10,753 nucleotides of DNA from an uncultured Ruaniaceae bacterium (GTDB lineage Bacteria; Actinomycetota; Actinomycetes; Actinomycetales; Beutenbergiaceae). The translations under genes and the position numbers were made by a program. Positions 5,405 to 10,753 of the stretch are shown here, one piece after another (the stretch's first letter is position 1; each line of letters begins with the position of its first letter). The stretch spans positions 1 to 10,753 of the forward strand of contig CAMXUZ010000001.1 in assembly GCA_947251855.1 (NCBI GenBank), given 5' to 3'. Below the pieces are notes generated by a model that was given only the letters and a program-made list of their open reading frames with translations, made no database searches and was not told where the DNA came from.

Positions 5405-7667
5405 CCTCCGGTTCGAGGTTGAGCATCCACGTCGCGGTCGCCGCGATGAGGGAGGGCACGAGCACCGCCGCAACATTCGCGGGGATCGCTATTCCCGAAT
5501 CGTTCGCTGCCATGCCCAGAGCAGCGAGGATCGCCGCGGCAATGAGCGCGCTGCCCAGCAGCGGCGCACGGGTCGTCATCGCGTTCACCGGGGTGCCGCC
5601 GGAGAGCCAGGCGAACCGGCCCCCCTGCGGTTCGGTGATCTCGGTGCGGATCGGGCGGGCGAGCACGAACACCACGAGCGCGACGGCGGAGGCGGCGAGG
5701 ATCGTCAGCGGCCGGTTCCCCATGAGCACCCGCAGGTTCGCATCGAGCTTGCGCCAGATGACGGTGAGGAGTTCGCCGTCGAGGACTTGTTGGAAGAAGG
5801 CACCGATGTGGGTGCGTGAGGAGGGCGGGCGGAGCCAATCGACGAACGCGATCGCGATGACGATGAGTGCGGTGCCGATGAAGACCGCCCCGACCCGTTT
5901 GACGGTGAGGCGTACCCCGGCGGCGAGGAGGGCAAGGATGAGGAAGGCGGGCAGGATCGCGGGCGGTCCGCCGAAGTCCGCCCCGAGGAAGGGCGCGCCG
6001 TCGAGGAAGGCCGTGAAGCCGCCGAAGACCGCGATGATGAGCGCCGCGATCCGCCGGTGTCCGCGCCGGACGAACGGTTGGGCGGCGGCGATCGCGAGCA
6101 GGATCATCGCCGTCGTGAATTGAGCGAAGGCGGTGTTGTTCATCCCGTAGAACCGGCCGGCCACCAGCGGCGGGTTGCCCATGACCGAGCCGAGTTGGAG
6201 CGGGGAGCCGAACACGACGTCGAGCCCGAGCAGCAGCGCGAGCACGCCGGCGATGACGGTCGCCGGGCCCAGCGGCGCCCGCCGCCACGGTCCGGCCAGG
6301 GAGAGCGCGACGAGGCCGATGACGACGGCGATGATCGTGCCGGTGAGGGCGAGACCGGGAACTTCCGTACGCCACCACGGCACGAAATTCGCGAGGTAGG
6401 AGGCCACGGGAAGGGCCGCGATCGACAGGGCGATCACCCGCATGATGCGCAGCACGTTCGTGCGCGGCGGCAGCCAACTGCCTTCGGCCTGGGGCGGGAC
6501 CTTGCCGAGCCGCCGGTGCCACCACGCGTTGAGCTTGGAGATGTTCGGGCGCTTCAGCCCGATCGCTACCGCGGCGTACAACCCGACGTTGAGCACGACG
6601 AGGATGGTGAAGAAGGTGGGGATGATCGGGCGCATCGCCTGGGAGTGGCGTTCGCGATCGCGGGCCTCGTCCGCGAGCTGCGCGAGTGACTCGGAGCTTT
6701 CGGTCGCGCGTGCTGCCCCGCCCTGGAAGGTGCCCGGGGCCCCGAGTTCGGTGAGGATGGTCGCGTGTAGATCCGTCGCGAGGGAGTAGCCGGGCTGGCG
6801 GGTGGAGGGGGAGGAGAGTTCCCCACGCGGCCAGCCTTCCCCGGAGATGGCGAAGATCCGCAGGGCAGCCTCGTCGTCGTCGGCGAGCCCAGCGAGGATG
6901 ACGGTCGCCTCTTCCCCCGAATCGTGCAACCCGCGCAGAATAGCCTCGACCCGATTGTTGATGATTCGGATGTGATCGGCGCGGAACTGCTCGGGGGTGG
7001 AGTAGGCGTCCTGCGGGGCGGGGCGGATCGGGCCGGCATCGACCATGACGAGATCGTGATCGGTGACGGCGCTGGCGATCTGGGCGGCAAGCCCCTCGCC
7101 CGGGGTGCGCCGCTCCTCGTAGTTGAGCACATGCCCGACCTCGTTGGCGAGCGCCACCCCCGCGCCGGGACCCACCGCGAGGGAGGAGACGTCCGCGTCC
7201 CGGAGATTGCGGGCGAGGGCGCCGAGCTCGGCGGAGTAGCTCTGCTCCGCGAGGGCCTCTTCCACCTGCGGCCAGACGGGTAGGAAGGAGTCGACCGGAT
7301 CGACGAGCACGTCGCACTGGGCGGAGGTGCCCGCGGCGCGTACCGAGGTGTTGACGGCGAGCCAGCCGTCCAGGGGGCACGCAACGGTGCGGACGCTGCG
7401 AACCGACAGCGAGCCCACGCTGCCTCCCAGCGCGTCCCAGATCGCCGGCGTGGTCTCTTGGGAGACGTCGCTCCACGCCAACCCGGGCGCGCCGATAAAA
7501 ATCACCTTTTCCGCCGAGTCCCCCGCCTCGGCGGTCTCTCCTTCCGGATCTGCCTCAGCGGTGCCGCCATGGGCAGTGGCCGCAGGGAGCAGCATTGCCA
7601 GAAGCACGAAGAACACCGCGACAGCGCGCGGCAGGCGGGCAGAACGGAAGGTGGCGGGGATAGTCAT
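5346..7667 (-). CDS. Large membrane protein with exported alkaline-phosphatase-like domain, function unknown
   Basis: A 773-residue protein. Residues 1-32 form a signal peptide or first helix (RLPRAVAVFFVLLAMLLPAA). Residues 53-310 are outside the membrane and resemble the alkaline phosphatase/phosphopentomutase-like fold: KVIFIGAPGLAW near 54-65, HDLVMVDAG (204-212), and SPSTRQPGYSLATDLHATIL (286-305), which mirrors the family's end-of-domain pattern. The usual DH/SDHG metal-ligand motifs are not visible; the equivalent strand reads ILAGLADDDEAALR (257-270). C97 and C118 may form a disulfide. From about 348 to 748 there are roughly eleven predicted membrane segments, with unusual polar motifs GRFYGMNNTAF (504-514), DGAPFLGADFGGPP (556-569) and DWLRPPSSRTHIGAFF (610-625). 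A proline-rich tail ends the protein. Context (glycosyltransferase, Pgm) suggests an envelope role, by inference. I know of no assigned function. Confidence 0.85.
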   Translation of the reverse strand: MTIPATFRSARLPRAVAVFFVLLAMLLPAATAHGGTAEADPEGETAEAGDSAEKVIFIGAPGLAWSDVSQETTPAIWDALGGSVGSLSVRSVRTVACPLDGWLAVNTSVRAAGTSAQCDVLVDPVDSFLPVWPQVEEALAEQSYSAELGALARNLRDADVSSLAVGPGAGVALANEVGHVLNYEERRTPGEGLAAQIASAVTDHDLVMVDAGPIRPAPQDAYSTPEQFRADHIRIINNRVEAILRGLHDSGEEATVILAGLADDDEAALRIFAISGEGWPRGELSSPSTRQPGYSLATDLHATILTELGAPGTFQGGAARATESSESLAQLADEARDRERHSQAMRPIIPTFFTILVVLNVGLYAAVAIGLKRPNISKLNAWWHRRLGKVPPQAEGSWLPPRTNVLRIMRVIALSIAALPVASYLANFVPWWRTEVPGLALTGTIIAVVIGLVALSLAGPWRRAPLGPATVIAGVLALLLGLDVVFGSPLQLGSVMGNPPLVAGRFYGMNNTAFAQFTTAMILLAIAAAQPFVRRGHRRIAALIIAVFGGFTAFLDGAPFLGADFGGPPAILPAFLILALLAAGVRLTVKRVGAVFIGTALIVIAIAFVDWLRPPSSRTHIGAFFQQVLDGELLTVIWRKLDANLRVLMGNRPLTILAASAVALVVFVLARPIRTEITEPQGGRFAWLSGGTPVNAMTTRAPLLGSALIAAAILAALGMAANDSGIAIPANVAAVLVPSLIAATATWMLNLEPEVTPPLPPDSPSSRSGGTSA

Positions 7668-7675
7668 CGCAGCTA

Positions 7676-7681
7676 AGCCTA
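7676..7681 (-). promoter_or_regulatory. -10 box of a predicted near-leaderless promoter for the large membrane protein
   Basis: On the - strand the sequence is TAGGCT, identical to the box before the DUF5926 gene, and it ends 8 nt before the ATG at 7667. No convincing Shine-Dalgarno sequence is present between them (tagctgcg). A clear -35 is not seen. Confidence 0.5.
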
Positions 7682-7740
7682 TGGCCTCGCTCGTGAACGA
7701 TCGGTGCAGGAAACGCGCAGGTTCCTATGCCGTTACGTGA

Positions 7741-7772
7741 GGCACAGGCCTGCCCCCAAGGCCGAGCGTGCC
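7741..7772 (-). terminator. Two-part hairpin downstream of the permease gene
   Basis: GGCAC (7741-7745) pairs with GTGCC (7768-7772), and inside it GGCCT (7747-7751) pairs with AGGCC (7759-7763) around a 7-nt loop, with an asymmetric internal loop between the stems. It lies about 50 nt past the permease stop codon in the 156-bp gap before the membrane protein gene. There is no U tract, so it may be a factor-independent terminator of the GC-rich type or a mRNA-stabilising structure. No gene was seen in this gap. Confidence 0.45.
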
Positions 7773-7823
7773 CGCGTCGTCGTTCGCCGAAGGGAACCGA
7801 CGGGCGATCCCGGGAGGGACGGC

Positions 7824-9227
7824 TCACCGCGATTCGGCGTTGCCGGCGCCCTGACCGGGGCGGTGATGGGCGAGGAATCTGCGCTTGCCGACCGCTTCGA
7901 AGTACACGAGCGTCAACGCTATCCACACCGCGCCGGTCGCGATCATCTTCCACCCACCCTCGATGAAGAACTGGCCCGCGAACGTGAGCAGGATCAACGT
8001 GACGGCCACCCATTGGATGTATGGCGTCCCGGGTGCCCGCCATTTCAGTTCCCCTTCCGACTCCACCCGCCGACGAATTCCCGGTTGGCTCAGGGCGATC
8101 ATCAACCAGGCGAACATGAACCCGAATCCCGACAGGCTCGCCAACCAGACGTAGGCGAAGTCGGGAAACAGGAGGTACAGCGCGGCCCCGAGGAAGAGCA
8201 CGGCGCAGGAAACGAGAATCGCGAAGATCGGCGTCTTCGATCGGGGGTGCACGTGGGAGAAGACCTTCGGAAAGTATCCTCCGCGGGACATGGAGTAGAG
8301 CATCCGCGAGGTCGCGTAGATTCCCGCATCAATTGTTGAGAGGGCGGCGATGAGGACGACGAAGTTCATGACGTTCGCTGCCGCCGGCCCACCGAGAAGA
8401 CTGGTCGCGTCAACGAAGGGACTCGAGGAGACGCCCGCATCGCGCCATGGCAGGACGGCGACGAGCACCGTCACCGAAAGGATGAACAGGACAACGATCC
8501 GCAGAATTGTGCTGCGGACGATCTTCGGCATATCCCGTGCGGGGTTCTCGGATTCCTCCGCGGCGGTCCCGATGGATTCCGTTCCCCCGTAGGCGAACAT
8601 GACGATGAGGAGCGCGCCCAGCACGCCGACGGCCCCTGCGGGCGCGAAGCCGCTGTCGTTGACGAGGTTTGTCACGGACGGAACCGGCGAGGGGCTCAGC
8701 CCGAAGAGGGCGATCGCGCCCCAGACGATGAATGCGACGAGTGCGAGCACCTTGATGAGAGAGAGCCAGAACTCGACCTCACCGAACACGAGCACCCCGA
8801 TGAGATTGACCACCGTCATCACGACCGCAACAACGAGGGCGAAGACCCAGATGGGAACGGCCGTGAACCACGCGTGCAGAAACGTGCCCGCGGCGATCGT
8901 TTCCGAGGCCGGCCCGATGAGGAATGCCGCCCAGTATGTCCATCCCGTGGCAAAACCGGCACGAGGGCCGAGTGCCTGGCTCGCGTATTCCTGGAACGAT
9001 CCGGCGACGGGGCGGCTCGCCGCCATCTCCACGAGTAGTAGGAGTATGAAAAGGGTGAGGATCCCGCCCGCAACGTAGGCGAGGATGACGGCGGGCCCTG
9101 CCTTGGAGATCGCTTCGCCGACGCCGAGGAAGAACCCTGCCCCGATCACCCCACCGACGGCGATCATCGTCAGATGCCGAGACTTCAGTGAACGCTGTAG
9201 ATTCGCGTCGTCATGTCCGGGGTTCAT
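7824..9227 (-). CDS. Amino acid permease, APC superfamily
   Basis: A 467-residue inner-membrane transporter with about twelve predicted helices, the normal length and topology for the amino acid transporter (AAT) branch of the APC superfamily. The diagnostic first helix LKSRHLTMIAVGGVIGAGFFLG (14-35) contains the GXIGXG substrate-binding turn. The loop EESENPARDMPKIV (224-237) is also typical, as is the later helix with TIDAGIYATSRMLYSMSRGGYFP (298-320). It probably imports an amino acid or similar small amine by proton symport; the substrate is not deducible. The start at ATG 9227 has GGAG 5 nt upstream and matches the family N-terminus; the frame is open to 9368 but that part overlaps the preceding gene. 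It lies 34 bp downstream of the PuuE-like gene and is probably cotranscribed, so its substrate may feed or come from that enzyme. Confidence 0.93.
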   Translation of the reverse strand: MNPGHDDANLQRSLKSRHLTMIAVGGVIGAGFFLGVGEAISKAGPAVILAYVAGGILTLFILLLLVEMAASRPVAGSFQEYASQALGPRAGFATGWTYWAAFLIGPASETIAAGTFLHAWFTAVPIWVFALVVAVVMTVVNLIGVLVFGEVEFWLSLIKVLALVAFIVWGAIALFGLSPSPVPSVTNLVNDSGFAPAGAVGVLGALLIVMFAYGGTESIGTAAEESENPARDMPKIVRSTILRIVVLFILSVTVLVAVLPWRDAGVSSSPFVDATSLLGGPAAANVMNFVVLIAALSTIDAGIYATSRMLYSMSRGGYFPKVFSHVHPRSKTPIFAILVSCAVLFLGAALYLLFPDFAYVWLASLSGFGFMFAWLMIALSQPGIRRRVESEGELKWRAPGTPYIQWVAVTLILLTFAGQFFIEGGWKMIATGAVWIALTLVYFEAVGKRRFLAHHRPGQGAGNAESR

Positions 9228-9261
9228 GACTGCTCCGTCCCATCGCCGAGATCGCGGCCGC

Positions 9262-10215
9262 TTACGCCGCGTCGGGGGGCACCTGATTGGCGAACGAGTG
9301 AGCGATGTCGCTGCGACGCATGAAGACGACGTCATCGAATTGCTGGCCGTAGTCGAGCAACCGCGCAAGCGCGTCCGCGCGGGCGGGGTGGCCCGTGATC
9401 CGAGGATGCACCCCGATCGACATCATGCGCCCGTAATCGTCACCGTCGTTACGCAGCCGATCGATCGTTGCTTTGCCGTAGGTGAAGAAATCGTCCGGGC
9501 TGGCGAAGCCGGTGCCCAGGACGTATCGACAGTCGTTGGTCACGAGGGAATATGGGACGACGAGGTGCGCCCTGCCCTCCACCTGGGTCCAATAGGGCAG
9601 GTCGTCGGAGTAACAGTCGGAGTCGTACAAGAACCCACCTTCCTCCACGAGGAGGCGGCGTGTGTTCACGCTCATTTCCCGGCAGTACCACCCGATGGGT
9701 CTGTTCCCGGTGGTCCGCTCCAGCGACTCGACCGTGTGTGCAATGACCGCGCGTTCTTCCTCCTCGGTCATCTCGAAGTGGTTGCTCCAGCGGTACCCGT
9801 GTCCGACGATCTCGTCCCCGCGGGCGTGGATCTTCTCCCCGGTGGCAGGGTTGCGTTCGATCGCGGCCGCGGATCCGAAGATCGTTGCGGGGATCCCCGC
9901 CTCCTCGAATACGCGAAAGAGCCTCCAGATCCCGGCGCGGGAGCCGTATTCGAAGAACGATTCCTTCGCGAGGTCACGCGAGACGTACTGGTGGAAGGGA
10001 AGCTCGTGCATCTCTTCGTTGACCCCATCGCCCATCGCGTACGATTTCTCGGATCCCTCTTCGAGGTTGACGACGATGTTGATCGCCACTTTTGCGTCGT
10101 TGTCCCACCGGACCATCGGAAGGTGCTCGCCGTAGCCCCTTAGCTCCCGAGGCGGCCCGGCGATGCCGGAGACGTCGTTCTTTCGTAGAAAAGGTGAAGA
10201 GGGGTTCTCAATCAT
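9262..10215 (-). CDS. PuuE-like polysaccharide-deacetylase-fold amidohydrolase (allantoinase / cyclic imide hydrolase type)
   Basis: A 317-residue protein of the NodB/polysaccharide deacetylase superfamily, closest by memory to PuuE allantoinase and cyclic imide hydrolase. Typical PuuE-like segments are VAINIVVNLEEGSEKS (43-58), FFEYGSRAGIWRLFRVF (87-103), GDEIVGHGYRWSNH (133-146), GWYCREMSVNTRRLLVEEGGFLYDSD (175-200), DDLPYW (204-209) and GVHPRITGHPAR (268-279). The TFDD-type metal motif of NodB is replaced by VNLEEG, as in PuuE relatives. Likely reaction: hydrolysis of a cyclic amide or ureide C-N bond; deacetylation of an N-acetylated compound is an alternative. No other allantoin-pathway gene is present in the window, so I give no symbol. 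ATG 10215 was chosen because AAAGGAG (10222-10228, - strand) sits 6 nt upstream. The gene appears to be first in a two-gene operon with the permease. Confidence 0.85.
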   Translation of the reverse strand: MIENPSSPFLRKNDVSGIAGPPRELRGYGEHLPMVRWDNDAKVAINIVVNLEEGSEKSYAMGDGVNEEMHELPFHQYVSRDLAKESFFEYGSRAGIWRLFRVFEEAGIPATIFGSAAAIERNPATGEKIHARGDEIVGHGYRWSNHFEMTEEEERAVIAHTVESLERTTGNRPIGWYCREMSVNTRRLLVEEGGFLYDSDCYSDDLPYWTQVEGRAHLVVPYSLVTNDCRYVLGTGFASPDDFFTYGKATIDRLRNDGDDYGRMMSIGVHPRITGHPARADALARLLDYGQQFDDVVFMRRSDIAHSFANQVPPDAA

Positions 10216-10221
10216 GGGCAG

Positions 10222-10228
10222 CTCCTTT
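10222..10228 (-). promoter_or_regulatory. Strong Shine-Dalgarno site of the PuuE-like gene
   Basis: On the - strand AAAGGAG ends 6 nt before ATG 10215. It decides the start over the in-frame GTG at 10341, which would add 42 residues lacking family resemblance. It contrasts with the apparently leaderless genes elsewhere in the window. Confidence 0.75.
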
Positions 10229-10326
10229 CGAAGATCACGCCCAGTGGCGTCAGAAGTGCCGGCAATCGGGAAACCCCACGGAGCCTTGACCCAACAGCTC
10301 TCGCGTGGAGCAGGCCCGGTCGTCGC

Positions 10327-10350
10327 ATTCACGAATTTCACTCGATCGTA
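10327..10350 (-). promoter_or_regulatory. Possible promoter and operator of the PuuE-like operon
   Basis: On the - strand TACGAT (10345-10350) fits TANNNT; transcription from it would leave a leader of roughly 120 nt. Immediately downstream is a small perfect inverted repeat ATTC-N2-GAAT (10327-10336), positioned where a repressor could act. No good -35 is seen. Both elements are short and could be chance. Confidence 0.25.
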
Positions 10351-10430
10351 ACGCTATCCTCGCCGCGACGACACCCCCCACGAGGCGATGCCGGATGATC
10401 CGAACGGGGCGCTGGGGCGGGAATCGGCGC

Positions 10431-10484
10431 TACAGTTTGACGTGGATATCACCACCGATCTTTACCGTCTCGAACGTTTGAGGA
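10431..10484 (+). promoter_or_regulatory. Likely promoter and ribosome binding site of pheA
   Basis: TACAGT (10431-10436) could be a -10 box giving a leader of about 50 nt. Alternatively TTGACG (10437-10442) could be a -35, with a poor -10 about 20 bp on (TACCGT, 10463-10468). The ribosome site GAGGA (10480-10484) is 9 nt before the ATG. No T-box or attenuator hairpin was recognised in this short leader. Confidence 0.4.
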
Positions 10485-10493
10485 ACCTCCCGC

Positions 10494-10753
10494 ATGCGCT
10501 ATGCCTACCTAGGGCCCACCGGCACGTTCACCGAAGCCGCCCTGCGCCAAGTCGTCGGCCCCGATGACGAATCCGTGCCCATGACCGACGTCACCAGCGC
10601 GCTCGCAGCCGTGCGCGCAGGCGAAGTGGACCGAGCGGTCGTGCCGATCGAGAACTCGGTCGAGGGTGGGGTATCGGCGACGCTGGACGCGCTGAGCTCC
10701 GGGGTGCCGCTCGTGCTCGTGGGCGAGACCCTCGTCCGCGTGGAATTCGTGCT
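10494..10753 (+). CDS. pheA: Prephenate dehydratase, 5' part only
   Basis: The first 86 codons of a gene cut by the window end. The start MRYAYLGPTGTFTEAALRQV is the hallmark N-terminus of the prephenate dehydratase domain, and AVVPIENSVEGGV (about 48-60) is its conserved substrate-pocket segment. The enzyme decarboxylates and dehydrates prephenate to phenylpyruvate in phenylalanine synthesis. The lack of an N-terminal chorismate mutase domain fits the stand-alone actinobacterial form, in which a regulatory ACT domain normally follows; that part is outside the window. The ATG has GAGGA 9 nt upstream. It is divergent from the PuuE-like operon and separated by 278 bp, with no functional link evident. 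Confidence 0.95.
   Translation, partial: MRYAYLGPTGTFTEAALRQVVGPDDESVPMTDVTSALAAVRAGEVDRAVVPIENSVEGGVSATLDALSSGVPLVLVGETLVRVEFV

Noticed and set aside
5365..7476. 703-codon - strand ORF in another frame of the membrane protein gene
   Set aside because: Extremely Arg/Pro-rich with no domain pattern; the overlapping 773-residue frame has a signal peptide, membrane helices and recognisable motifs.
9228..9368. N-terminal extension of the permease
   Set aside because: Overlaps the PuuE-like coding end, is Arg/Ser-rich and lacks APC features; ATG 9227 has a ribosome site.
9085..10143. 352-codon + strand ORF antisense to the PuuE-like and permease genes
   Set aside because: It lies opposite two well-supported genes, has no own ribosome site and no recognisable domain.
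10437..10452. Fnr-box-like TTGAC...ATCA before pheA
   Set aside because: Half-site spacing does not match TTGAT-N4-ATCAA, and pheA is an unlikely target.
1..10753. CRISPR arrays, tRNA/rRNA genes, insertion sequences, phage genes
   Set aside because: No regularly spaced repeats, no tRNA-like folds and no transposase or integrase motifs were seen on either strand.

Overview
The window looks like chromosomal DNA from a high-GC actinobacterium (Actinomycetota). I infer this from the strongly GC-biased codon use, the actinobacteria-restricted DUF5926 gene, an actinobacterial-type glucose phosphate mutase, and several genes that appear to be read from leaderless transcripts with TANNNT -10 boxes 6-8 nt before the start codon. 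The genus cannot be fixed from the sequence alone. No rRNA, tRNA, CRISPR array, insertion sequence or prophage gene was seen.

Left part (1-1825, + strand): the 3' end of a heavy-metal P-type ATPase overlaps by 4 bp a Crp/Fnr-family regulator, most simply a transporter and regulator in one operon. A compact mazEF-type toxin-antitoxin pair of visibly lower GC follows. It has its own promoter, which seems to make a leaderless mRNA overlapped by a small repeat operator.

Middle (1857-7667): phosphoglucomutase (pgm) is on the - strand and convergent with mazF. Divergent from pgm is a + strand pair: a DUF5926 protein and a family 2 glycosyltransferase. The glycosyltransferase gene converges on, and overlaps by 59 bp, a large - strand gene for a 773-residue exported, multi-pass membrane protein. 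That protein has an alkaline-phosphatase-like outer domain that seems to lack the usual metal ligands. Pgm (sugar-phosphate supply), the glycosyltransferase and the membrane protein are compatible with a cell-envelope theme, but this is inference.

Right part (7824-10753): a - strand two-gene operon encodes a PuuE-like (allantoinase/cyclic imide hydrolase-type) polysaccharide-deacetylase-fold enzyme and then an amino acid permease of the APC superfamily. This suggests uptake and hydrolysis of a small amide or ureide. Divergent from it, after a 278-bp intergenic region, is the 5' part of pheA (prephenate dehydratase, phenylalanine biosynthesis), cut by the window end.

Most promising for follow-up are the uncharacterised 773-residue membrane protein, the set of leaderless promoters, and the mazEF promoter/operator. 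No clearly new multi-gene defence or mobile system is visible.
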